The notes under the pieces: generated by a model | The model's database searches: none | What the model saw: only the letters and a program-made list of their open reading frames with translations | Told to the model about the DNA's origin: nothing | Translations under genes and position numbers: made by a program | Assembly (NCBI GenBank): GCA_963814875.1 | Contig: CAWFFJ010000015.1 | Span: forward strand, 186,001-250,000 | Length of the DNA stretch: 64,000 bases | DNA from: CAVSIS01 sp963814875 | GTDB taxonomy: Bacteria; Acidobacteriota; Thermoanaerobaculia; Thermoanaerobaculales; Sulfomarinibacteraceae | Direction of reading: 5' to 3' | Part shown: positions 7,311-15,493 of the stretch, in pieces | Position numbering within the stretch: the stretch's first letter is position 1 | Layout of the letters: each line of letters starts with the position of its first letter

Positions 7311-10300
7311 TGCAGGGTCTCGGCGGCGGCTTCTGCGCCGAGCCTCGACGTGATGGTGCGAAACAGGGCCTTCACAATCTCGATGTTACCCGAGAGCAGG
7401 TCGAAAAAGTCGTCGGCGTCGATTGCCAGGAGGAGCGTGCTCTCGCTCGCCACGGCGTCACCGCGATGGAGGCGGCCGCTCAAGATGTCGAACACTCCGA
7501 ACGCCTCGCGCGGGCCGGCGGTGGACGACTGCCCGGGTTCGCTCCCGCTCAGCTCGACTCGCCCCTCGATAACGCAGAAGAGGGTCTCGGAGGGGTCCCC
7601 CGCCCGGTAGACACGGGTGCCGGCTGCGACCGAGCGCTCGGTCGCGATCGCCGCAAGCTGCAGCACCTGCTCGGCGGTACAGGCCGCGAACAGGTCGATT
7701 GCCCGCAGGAAGACGACCATCTCGATGCGCGCCATTGCGGTCATGCGCGGCTCCCTTCCAGTCATCGGCGACCCCTCCGAGAGCTGCCCGGAGACCCAGA
7801 CCGCCGCCGCCGCGAGCTCGGGTTGGTCGGTTCGGCGCGCTAGCTCCGCGATCGCCGGCGCGAGCTCCCGATCCCGCCTCTCCCAGACCAAATGCAGAGC
7901 GGCCAGGGCCATTTCCGCCGCCGCCGGGTTGTCGCCGACGTCTGCGGAAATGAGACGAAGAATCGTATCACGGCGACTGGAGGGCACGATCCCTCGCTCC
8001 GGTCCGGCCTGGCGGAGCTTCCACGACGCGGGCACCTCGTCGATGACCGCGAACAGATCGCGCCGCTCGCGCCCGGACAGTGTGTTGTCCAGAAACTCGA
8101 GGGCGTGCGCACGCAGGGTGCGGTCGCCGCTGACCAGGCTGCGATGGACGGCGCGCACATCTGCGGCCGGGTGGAGAAGCTCCAGCAGCCCGAACAGGTT
8201 CGCCAGACGGTGCGCCATGGCCTGGCGAAGCAGTTGGACGAGAAGCGGGTCAGCTACCGGGTCGACCGCCGGTGCCGGGCCGTCAGTGTCGGTCGGCCCT
8301 GCACCGATCGCCGCGAGGTCGGCTAGCGCCCGGAGGTAGCCGCGCACGTCGTCGGACATCGCGGTCTCGATCGCGGCCGAGTCGAACTCGAGGTGAGGGT
8401 CGCGAGTGCGGAGGTAGACCAACGCCTCCACGACCTTGCGTCGCAGCACGGTGTCGTGCTCGTCGAGCGCACCGACAAGGGCCTCTGCGGCTGTGGGTCC
8501 TCCGATGCGTGCGATCGCCTTGGGCGCCGCCCTGCGGACCCAGATCCGCTCGCCAGACTCCTGCATGAAGAGGACCAGGGCGTCGATGGCGTGGGCGCCG
8601 TAGGCCTCCAGCGCGAGGCGCGCATCGTGCTTGAGACGGCGGTCGCGCAACAGCGAGATCAGAATCGGGAGGTAGACCGGATTGGGCCCGTCACGTTGGG
8701 TCCGCCGGCGCACCGCGGCGATCGCCTCGCGAACCACCTGACCGTCGCGGTCGTACAGGGCCTGAACGAGCTCGTCCTGGTGCGACGGCATCGACAGCTG
8801 TCCGAGTGCCCGGCAGGCCTCGGAGCGCACCGCCGGCTTGCCGTCGACCAGCATGCCGGCGAGAGCGGCATCCGCGCGGGCCGCCAGCTCGGGCGGTGCG
8901 TATCGCGCCAGGCAGACCACCGCGGCCGCGCGCACCCGGGGGTCGGGGTCGCCGATCCGAGGTGCCATCAGCTCGCAGGCGTCGCGGCCCTGCAGCGCCG
9001 CGAGGGTGCGGATCGCGGCGCTGCGCACCTCGGGCTCGGCGTCCGCCAGGCAGCGCTCGATGAGCCCGACCGCGTCGCTCCTCCCGAGTCGGGTGAGAAC
9101 CTCCAACGTGCGCAGCCGAACCGTCGGGTCGTCGTGGTAGAGCAGCAGCGGCGGCACCAGGCGGCCGCGGCCGTGCAGGGCGAGCAGATCGATGCTCGAC
9201 AGCACCTGCCGGGGGTCGGGGCTGCCGAGGAACTCGACCAGCGTGGTGACCGTGGTGACGTCCTCGAGGTCGATGGTTGCGGCGCTGTCGACCGAGCCTG
9301 CGCTGAGCCCCTCGCGGAACGATCTCACATACTCGCGGCGGGTAGCGACGGTGAGCGGCAGCCACACGGCGACCAGAGCGAGAGTGAGCCAGGACAGGTG
9401 CTGCACCGGGACCAGTCCGAAGGTCACTGTGAGCAAGAAGATGGCGGAGCAGCCCTCCGCGAAGCGCTGCACGAAGACGTCGAGCGAGGCCTTGGCCCGT
9501 CGGCGCAGGTCGGCGGGCACCGGGAAGAAGAGCAGCTCCCGCGTCGACTGGTCGAGCGAGTGGCGCAGGCCGCTCTCGCCGAGCTTGAGGAATGCGCCCG
9601 CCGCGAGCAGCGCGCTCGGGCCCAGCCCGGCCGTGGCAAGGAGCAGCAGCGACCCCATCGCCACCGTCACCGGCATCACCCGCATCGCGAACCCGACCCC
9701 GAGCGCACGGTGGATCCAGCGGGTCGCAACCAGTTGGAAGACAAAGGCGAATAGACCCATGACGCTGAAGAAGTTGCCGAACAGCGCGGCGCGCCGGTCG
9801 AGCCCGATCGTGGTGCGCTCCACGGCCCAGTTGAACTGCACGTCGACGACCTGGGAGACCACCATCGTGAGGAACATGACCGCTGCGATCAGCAGCAGGA
9901 GCCGCGAGCCGCGTACCGCCGCCAGACCGCCGCGGGCGTCCTCGATCGAAGCCTCCGCCTGTGCAGGGCGCTGCTCAGGCGCTGGCGCCTCCGGTGCCAG
10001 GCGCCAGCGCCCGAGGCCGGCGGCGAGCACGAGCATCAGGGCCGCCGCGACCAGGAGCGACGCTCTGGTGCCGAGAAGGTCGGCGGTCAACCGGGTGAGC
10101 TGGCCGCCGGTGAGGCCACCGAGCAGCCCGCCGGCACAGATGAAAGCGAACAGCCTCCGCGCCTGGCGTGGATCGAAGACACTCGCCGAGTAGAGCCAGA
10201 ACTGGCTGATCGCGATGCCAAAGGCGGTGGTGATCCAGAGGTAGAAGGCGAGCGCAACCCACCCCGAGGGTCGCGCGAAGAGCCCGTAGAAAACCACCAG

Positions 10301-10621
10301 GGCTGCTCCCTGGACCAGGCAGGAGAGCACGATCAGGCGGTGCAGGGAGCGGCCGCGGGCGAGCCGTGCGTAGAGCAGCAGAACCGGCACCGCAGTGGCG
10401 GTGAGCAGAAGGTAGACCCACGGCAGACGCTCGGCGCCGAGGCTCTCGATGTAGGTCGCCTGGCGAACCGCCTTGCCGATGTAGTGGCAGGTCTCCAGGA
10501 GGAGGAAGGCGCCGAACAGGGTCCACGCCGTCCGACCCTCGCCCTCACGAACGCCGAGCCAGCCCGACAGGCCGCGCTCACCCCCGGTCCGCAACGGGGT
10601 TCGCGGCCGGTTACGGGCCAT
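7307..10621 (-). CDS. NTT-type transporter fused to HEAT repeats and a cNMP-binding-like domain
   Basis: About 1104 residues in three parts. Residues about 30-460 are a membrane domain of the NTT nucleotide-exchanger family (IGKAVRQATYIESLGAERL near the start, TRELLFFPVP near the end). Residues about 480-780 are HEAT repeats, seen as recurring segments such as DPDPRVRAAAVVCLARY and EPEVRSAAIRTLAAL. Residues about 970-1095 are a cyclic-nucleotide-binding fold (AGTRVYRAGDPSETLFCVIEG). Its phosphate-binding cassette reads AFGVFDILSGRLHRGDAVA, where the usual FGE glutamate is replaced by valine, so classic cNMP binding is doubtful. I chose ATG 10621; an upstream in-frame start would add 19 poor residues. 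It is coupled to the exported phosphatase downstream. Confidence 0.88.
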   Translation of the reverse strand: MARNRPRTPLRTGGERGLSGWLGVREGEGRTAWTLFGAFLLLETCHYIGKAVRQATYIESLGAERLPWVYLLLTATAVPVLLLYARLARGRSLHRLIVLSCLVQGAALVVFYGLFARPSGWVALAFYLWITTAFGIAISQFWLYSASVFDPRQARRLFAFICAGGLLGGLTGGQLTRLTADLLGTRASLLVAAALMLVLAAGLGRWRLAPEAPAPEQRPAQAEASIEDARGGLAAVRGSRLLLLIAAVMFLTMVVSQVVDVQFNWAVERTTIGLDRRAALFGNFFSVMGLFAFVFQLVATRWIHRALGVGFAMRVMPVTVAMGSLLLLATAGLGPSALLAAGAFLKLGESGLRHSLDQSTRELLFFPVPADLRRRAKASLDVFVQRFAEGCSAIFLLTVTFGLVPVQHLSWLTLALVAVWLPLTVATRREYVRSFREGLSAGSVDSAATIDLEDVTTVTTLVEFLGSPDPRQVLSSIDLLALHGRGRLVPPLLLYHDDPTVRLRTLEVLTRLGRSDAVGLIERCLADAEPEVRSAAIRTLAALQGRDACELMAPRIGDPDPRVRAAAVVCLARYAPPELAARADAALAGMLVDGKPAVRSEACRALGQLSMPSHQDELVQALYDRDGQVVREAIAAVRRRTQRDGPNPVYLPILISLLRDRRLKHDARLALEAYGAHAIDALVLFMQESGERIWVRRAAPKAIARIGGPTAAEALVGALDEHDTVLRRKVVEALVYLRTRDPHLEFDSAAIETAMSDDVRGYLRALADLAAIGAGPTDTDGPAPAVDPVADPLLVQLLRQAMAHRLANLFGLLELLHPAADVRAVHRSLVSGDRTLRAHALEFLDNTLSGRERRDLFAVIDEVPASWKLRQAGPERGIVPSSRRDTILRLISADVGDNPAAAEMALAALHLVWERRDRELAPAIAELARRTDQPELAAAAVWVSGQLSEGSPMTGREPRMTAMARIEMVVFLRAIDLFAACTAEQVLQLAAIATERSVAAGTRVYRAGDPSETLFCVIEGRVELSGSEPGQSSTAGPREAFGVFDILSGRLHRGDAVASESTLLLAIDADDFFDLLSGNIEIVKALFRTITSRLGAEAAAETLQ

Positions 10622-10909
10622 CGCCGTGACGTCCCTCGCCCACCTCTCCTCTCGCCACCCACCGGAAGGACAGACCACGCCCGTCCCGCTCCTGCCGAGG
10701 GTGCGGGAATGGGCCGCCGTCGACGCGCGCGCACACGCTCGTGGCGGGGGGGGCAGAGGGGGAGAACCTCGCTCGCACCGCGTGCTCCGAATCGCGGCAG
10801 TGTACCATCCGCACCCCGCACCGCTGGAGCGGTCGCGGCCCGCGGAAACGCTCGACAGCGTGTGCCGTATCTCTGAGAGTGCCGGCGGTCGCCGGAGCCG
10901 GGAGGTCCG

Positions 10910-11854
10910 ATGTCACACACATCGTGGAGATTTGCAAGAGCAGCTGGGCTCGCGGTCATCGCACTCACCGCGCTCGCCGGTGTCACCAGCAGCGTCGCTG
11001 CCCAGCCCGGTGAAGGTGCGGGGGCGCAGGCGCAGGAGGAGGGCCGGTGGCTGGGCCCGGACGGCGAGCGGCTGCCGTTCGTCAGCGACGAGGACGCAGA
11101 GAGCTTCCTCCGCGAGGCTCGGGTGGTGTCGAGCGAGGTGCTCGGCAGCGGCACCAGCCGTCCGTGCCGGTTGGTCCTGGAGCGGGACGGCGTCACGGCC
11201 CGCGCGATCTTCCGCACGGTGAACACCAGCGCGTTCAACATCAACCAGCGAGCGACGCGTGAGAACCTGCTCACCGACAGCTTCGTCAACGAGGTTGCGG
11301 CCTATCGGCTGAGCCGGCTGCTCGGTCTCGACACCGTTCCGCCCACGGTCCTCCGGGAGATCGGCGGTGTACGCGGTTCCGTCCAGCTCTGGGTTGAGAA
11401 CGCCCGGACCCAGGAAGAGCTCGCCGCTGCTGATGCCGAGCACCAGAATCCCTACTACTGGGTCATGCAGGAGCGGATGATCCTGGTCTGGGACGAGCTG
11501 ATCTCGAATTGGGACCGCAACACCACCAACCTGCTCGTCGACGCCAGCGGCCGGCTGTGGTACATCGACCACACTCGGGCGTTTCGGCGCACCACCACCT
11601 TCGACCACCTCGACCAGGTGACGGTGTGCGAGCGCCACCTCTGGGACGCCCTCCAGCAGCTCGACGAGGCGGCGGTCCGCCGCGAGCTCTCGCCCTTCCT
11701 GGAGGACACGCAGATCGTCGCCCTGCTGAAACGGCGGGGCCTGCTCCTACGGCACTTCGAGAGCGCCCTGCGCGCTCGGGGGGCGTCGGGCGTGCTGTAC
11801 GACCTTGCCGACGCACCGCGCTTGCTCGAGGCACGGCGCACCGCGGGCGGCTGA
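10910..11854 (+). CDS. Secreted kinase-fold protein (HipA/FAM20/PI-kinase-like)
   Basis: 314 residues. Residues 1-31 look like a cleavable signal peptide ending VAAQ. The rest carries an atypical kinase layout: a nucleotide-lobe strand ARAIFRTVN where the usual lysine appears to be arginine, an alpha-C-like FVNEVAAYRLSRLLGL with E128, a catalytic-loop-like NWDRNTTNLL (D202, N207), and a metal-site YIDHTRAF (D220). This order resembles HipA, FAM20C and PI3/4-kinase-like bacterial proteins. An exported kinase would work in the periplasm or outside the cell. It could instead bind a phosphorylated ligand without catalysis. The fold call is from motif order alone; substrate is unknown. Confidence 0.6.
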   Translation: MSHTSWRFARAAGLAVIALTALAGVTSSVAAQPGEGAGAQAQEEGRWLGPDGERLPFVSDEDAESFLREARVVSSEVLGSGTSRPCRLVLERDGVTARAIFRTVNTSAFNINQRATRENLLTDSFVNEVAAYRLSRLLGLDTVPPTVLREIGGVRGSVQLWVENARTQEELAAADAEHQNPYYWVMQERMILVWDELISNWDRNTTNLLVDASGRLWYIDHTRAFRRTTTFDHLDQVTVCERHLWDALQQLDEAAVRRELSPFLEDTQIVALLKRRGLLLRHFESALRARGASGVLYDLADAPRLLEARRTAGG

Positions 11855-11969
11855 GCGCCCGCTCCGTTCGGCGACGAGCGCCTGCGGCGGATACCCTCCC
11901 TTCCCGCGTGTTGAGACCCGCCCGGAAACCCGCTATGCTCGATGGGTTCGCGGAGAGGGGAGGTTCGCC

Positions 11970-12908
11970 ATGCGCTCGATGGTGCTGCGAAACCTCGTGG
12001 TTCTGGCAGCGACCGGCCTCGTCGCGACGGTCGCAGCGGCCGGTGCGCAGGCCCGGCTGCGGGGCAAGGTGGTCGACAGCACGGGCGCACCGGTGTCGGG
12101 CGCGATCGTGGTGATCACCACGGACGAAATCGCCAGCTTTCGCAAGGAGATCGAGGTCCGCAAGGACGGCACCTTCACCGCAGTGGTCCTCGACGCCACG
12201 AGACCGTACGTCTTTCACGTCGAGGCGCCCGGCTTCGTGCCGCACGACGAGCCTTTCAAGGTCCCTGCCGGGAGCACCGAAAACGAGTTCACGCTCACGC
12301 TGACGTCGGTCGAGCAGACGCGCAAGCAGGGCAACCCCACGCTCGCGCTGCAACCCGGGTACGCGGAGCTCGGCGAGGCCCGCGACCTGCTCACCCAGGG
12401 CAAGAAGGCCGAGGCCCGAGGCGCTCTCGAGCGCGCTGTGGCCGCCGATCCGAAGTTGCTGCTGGGGTGGTCCAGCCTGGCCCAGCTCGAGATGGACATG
12501 GGGGACGCCAAGGCGGCACTGGCGAGCGCAAACCGCTGCATGGAGCTCGACCCGGAGTCTCTCGGCTGCCTCGCGGTGGCGGCGAACGCGGCCGCCGCGC
12601 TCGGCCTAGCCGACCAACATCAGGGCTATCTGGAGCGCTATCAGAAGCTCAGTCCCGACGACCCGGCCGTGCTGTTCAACCAAGCCGCGGTCTTCCTCAA
12701 CAAGATGGACGACGAGGCAGCCAGACCGCTGCTCGAGCGCTGCCTCACTTCCGACCCAGACTTCGCCAAGTGCTTGTTCGAGTATGGCATGCTGTTGCTG
12801 CGTTCGGGCGATCTCGAGGGTGCCAAGAAGGATCTGCAGCACTACCTCGAGGTCGCGCCCGACGGGTCCGACGCGGCCACCGCGCGAGAGACCCTCAAGT
12901 ACCTGTGA
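11970..12908 (+). CDS. Exported protein: carboxypeptidase-regulatory-like domain plus TPR repeats
   Basis: 312 residues from ATG 11970, which follows GAGGGGAGG; longer upstream frames have no good start. A signal peptide (about 1-26, VATVAAAGAQA) leads to a transthyretin-like domain (about 27-115, LRGKVVDSTGAPVSGAIVVI). TPR repeats fill about 140-310, for example KAEARGALERAVAADPKLL and PLLERCLTSDPDFAKCLFEYG. It probably works as a periplasmic scaffold. It is followed 6 bp later by uridine kinase, which suggests co-transcription but no shared function. No enzyme motif is visible. Confidence 0.85.
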   Translation: MRSMVLRNLVVLAATGLVATVAAAGAQARLRGKVVDSTGAPVSGAIVVITTDEIASFRKEIEVRKDGTFTAVVLDATRPYVFHVEAPGFVPHDEPFKVPAGSTENEFTLTLTSVEQTRKQGNPTLALQPGYAELGEARDLLTQGKKAEARGALERAVAADPKLLLGWSSLAQLEMDMGDAKAALASANRCMELDPESLGCLAVAANAAAALGLADQHQGYLERYQKLSPDDPAVLFNQAAVFLNKMDDEAARPLLERCLTSDPDFAKCLFEYGMLLLRSGDLEGAKKDLQHYLEVAPDGSDAATARETLKYL

Positions 12909-12914
12909 GGGTGT

Positions 12915-13562
12915 GTGGGTACCGAGACGACCGACCGGCTGTGCATTGGCGTCGCCGGCGGCACCGGTTCGGGCAAGACGACCATCGCCGACGAGATCGT
13001 CCGCCGGGTCGGCCGCGAGCGGATTGCGGTCGTCAACCACGATCGCTACTACCGCGACCTCTCCGAGGTCGACGAGTCGATGCGTCCTCGCCACAACTTC
13101 GACCACCCCAACGCGCTCGAGACCTCGCTGATGATCGAGCACGTGCGTCTCCTGCGGGCTGGACAGCCGGCGCCGTTGCCGGTCTACGACTTCACGCGGC
13201 ACGTGCGCCTCGAACAGGTCGAGTGGGTCGAGCCGCGCTCGGTGATCCTCGTCGAAGGCATCCTGATCCTGTGGGAGCCGGTCCTGCGCGAGCTCCTGGA
13301 CATCAAGATCTTCGTCGACACGGACGCCGACATTCGGTTCATCCGCCGGCTCGGCCGGGACGTGCGCGAGCGCGGCCGCTCCGTCGACAGCGTCGTAGAC
13401 CAGTACCTGGGCTCCGTGCGGCCGATGCACCTGGAGTTCGTCGAGCCGTCGCGGCGGTGGGCGGACGTGATCATTCCCGAGGGAGGGTTCAACCGGGTCG
13501 CGCTCGACCTCGTCATCAGCCGTGTGGAACAGCTCGCGGGGGTTCGAGGGGCTGGCGCGTGA
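12915..13562 (+). CDS. udk: Uridine kinase
   Basis: 215 residues, P-loop kinase of the uridine/cytidine kinase family. It phosphorylates uridine or cytidine to the monophosphate for pyrimidine salvage in the cytoplasm. The Walker A loop is GGTGSGKTT (14-22). HDRYYRDL and the base-binding segment HPNALE follow, then the PVYDF motif and a lid region GRDVRERGRSVDSV. GTG 12915 is taken as start because it lies just behind the TPR gene stop and the P-loop follows 13 residues later. Fusion or extra domains are absent. Confidence 0.93.
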   Translation: MGTETTDRLCIGVAGGTGSGKTTIADEIVRRVGRERIAVVNHDRYYRDLSEVDESMRPRHNFDHPNALETSLMIEHVRLLRAGQPAPLPVYDFTRHVRLEQVEWVEPRSVILVEGILILWEPVLRELLDIKIFVDTDADIRFIRRLGRDVRERGRSVDSVVDQYLGSVRPMHLEFVEPSRRWADVIIPEGGFNRVALDLVISRVEQLAGVRGAGA

Positions 13563-13640
13563 GCCCGCACCTGTGGTCGGCGTTTGGTCATACCACGCCC
13601 TATGCAACCGGCCCCGGACTCCAGTAGAGTTGCAAGGACC

Positions 13641-14903
13641 ATGCGCCGAATCATCACCGTGTCGTCCGGGAAGGGGGGCGTCGGCAAGACCACCTTCGCG
13701 GTCAATTTCGCTCTCACCCTGTCACGGGTGGCGCCGACCATACTGGTCGATCTCGATACGGGAACGTCCTCGGTCCGCAACACGCTCGACGTCCCGATCG
13801 GCTCCGATCTCTACCACTTCTTCCGTCGCGGCCGACGCCTCGACGAGTGTCTGACCCCGCTCGACCGCCGGATCGATCCCGGCGGCATGTTCCGCAACTT
13901 TGCCTTCGTCGCCGCCCCACGCAACGCCATTGACGAAATCACCAACCTCTCCGACAGCGCACGCTGGCAGCTCGTGCACGCCATCAACGAGCTTCCCGCG
14001 ACCTTCATCGTGCTCGACCTACGCGCCGGTCTCGACGCCAACGTCATCGACTTCCTGCCGCTGTCGAACTCTGGCGTCCTGGTCTTCACCCCCCATCACC
14101 CGGCCGCCACCATGGCGGCTGCCGACATCGTCAAGAGTCTCCTGTTCCGAAAGCTGCGCTTCCTGTTCTCGGAGGACTCGCCGATGTTCGGCCGCTCGGG
14201 CGACCGCCGCCAGCACCGACTCGTGAACGAGTTGCTCGACCAGGTCGAGGACGTGTACGAAGAACGGCTGCCGAACCTCGACGTGTTCCTGCGCGACCTG
14301 CTCGAGTCGCTCGGCGAGAGCCGCTACCTGCACGCGATCGCCGACGTGGTCCACTCCTTCGGGGTGTACTTCGTACTCAACATGTTCAACGGCGTACGCG
14401 AGTCCTACGAAGGAGCAATCCAACCGTTCGTGCAGTACCTGACCCGTCACGTGTCGTCGAAGCTGCGCCTGACCAACCTCGGCTGGGTCGTCCAGGACGA
14501 GCTCATCCACCGGGCCAACTGCGAGCGGCGCCCAATTCTGCTGCAGCCGATCCGGCGCCCCGCCGAGCGGCCGATCGACCCGGTGCTGGCCGAGCTCGCC
14601 GACCTCGAAAGCGCCGTGCTCGGCCTGCCCAAGCCCGCGGAGGTGCAGCCCGGACCCATCAACCGGCGCGACGAGATCCTGCACATCGATCCGCAGGCGG
14701 CGCTGTCACGCCAGCTCGAGATCCTGCAGCAGATGTACCACGCGAGCGGAGCGATGCAGGTCCGTGACAACTTTGCCTACATCACCCATCGGGCGCTGCA
14801 TCTCGCACGCTCTCTCCCGCCGTCAGCCTTCGGCCAAGCTCAGCTGGCGACCCCTCTCGACATGCTTCAGCAGCTCTTTCCGGAGCAGAAGCCGCGGCTC
14901 TAG
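13641..14903 (+). CDS. MinD/ParA-like ATPase with long C-terminal extension
   Basis: 420 residues from ATG 13641, with AAGGA just upstream. The deviant Walker A motif is KGGVGKTTF (11-19), followed by VDLDTGTSS and a later VLDLRAGLD. This is the MinD/FlhG/ParA class of dimerising ATPases. The C-terminal 150 residues are an extension (LSRQLEILQQMYHASGAMQV) without a known motif. There is no partner gene such as minC, minE, flhF or parB next to it; the real parA is at 59.7 kb. It may position a polar or envelope structure. The upstream neighbour is uridine kinase, the downstream neighbour is convergent hfq. Confidence 0.85.
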   Translation: MRRIITVSSGKGGVGKTTFAVNFALTLSRVAPTILVDLDTGTSSVRNTLDVPIGSDLYHFFRRGRRLDECLTPLDRRIDPGGMFRNFAFVAAPRNAIDEITNLSDSARWQLVHAINELPATFIVLDLRAGLDANVIDFLPLSNSGVLVFTPHHPAATMAAADIVKSLLFRKLRFLFSEDSPMFGRSGDRRQHRLVNELLDQVEDVYEERLPNLDVFLRDLLESLGESRYLHAIADVVHSFGVYFVLNMFNGVRESYEGAIQPFVQYLTRHVSSKLRLTNLGWVVQDELIHRANCERRPILLQPIRRPAERPIDPVLAELADLESAVLGLPKPAEVQPGPINRRDEILHIDPQAALSRQLEILQQMYHASGAMQVRDNFAYITHRALHLARSLPPSAFGQAQLATPLDMLQQLFPEQKPRL

Positions 14904-14985
14904 GCATTCATGTCGCATCGGCCCAGCGGTGACGATCTGCATCCGCCGATGCCGCTCGACGGGCCAGGTGCGGCAGGAATGCCTA
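14901..14985. repeat. Nested inverted repeats between convergent genes
   Basis: A perfect 9-bp outer pair TAGGCATTC (14901-14909) / GAATGCCTA (14977-14985) encloses a perfect 8-bp pair GCATCGGC (14915-14922) / GCCGATGC (14945-14952). The outer left arm begins at the stop codon of the MinD-like gene and the right arm ends two bases before the hfq-like stop. There is no U-tract. A bidirectional transcription end or mRNA 3'-end protector is the likely role. Confidence 0.55.
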
Positions 14986-14987
14986 TG

Positions 14988-15338
14988 TCAGATTGACCTG
15001 GTATCACGCACGATCGGCGGTCGTCGGCGTCGGCGCAGGTGGAGCTCCTCTTCCTTGAACATGAACTTGATGGCGTGCTTGAACAAGAGCAGGTTGGGCG
15101 CGTCCGTCCGGTTGAGCTTGACGCAGGTCTTGTCGTACCACTCGATCCAGCCGGTCAGCTCCGTCCCGTCGAGGAGCACCACGACCATCGAGGTCCTATT
15201 CTGCATCTGTTTGAGGTAGTAGAAGTTCTCAGCGTTCGTCTGCTCCGCCGGAACCTGCTTACGCCGGCCCGTGGCGCGGGTTGGAAACCGCTCCATCATC
15301 TCGTTCATCGACGGTCGGATCAGCTTGCGATCGGGCAT
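14988..15338 (-). CDS. hfq: Hfq-like Sm-fold RNA chaperone
   Basis: 116 residues. The central part (about 42-100) is an Sm/Hfq fold: FYYLKQMQNR, then VVVLLDGTELTGWIEWYDK as the Sm1 segment and LLLFKHAIKFM as the Sm2 segment, where KHAI matches the Hfq YKHAI signature. The usual Sm1 aspartate position is held by IEWYD. It carries an N-terminal extension of about 40 residues and a short arginine-rich tail (RRRRRPP). Hfq hexamers bind small RNAs and mRNA A/U tracts. GGGGGAG precedes ATG 15338. The ricT-like gene lies upstream on the same strand. It is diverged enough that the gene name is a best fit. Confidence 0.75.
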   Translation of the reverse strand: MPDRKLIRPSMNEMMERFPTRATGRRKQVPAEQTNAENFYYLKQMQNRTSMVVVLLDGTELTGWIEWYDKTCVKLNRTDAPNLLLFKHAIKFMFKEEELHLRRRRRPPIVRDTRSI

Positions 15339-15493
15339 CGGTGCTCCCCCTGCCCCTGAAGATGGTGCGTGGCCACCGGCATGTGATCGGTTCTGAGAAG
15401 CAAAACTCGCGCCAGAAGCCTGTGATCGGTCGGATGTCTGACCTATCATACCGGCATTGGCGGGACGAGGGAACCGGTGCTCCGGACGCGCCG

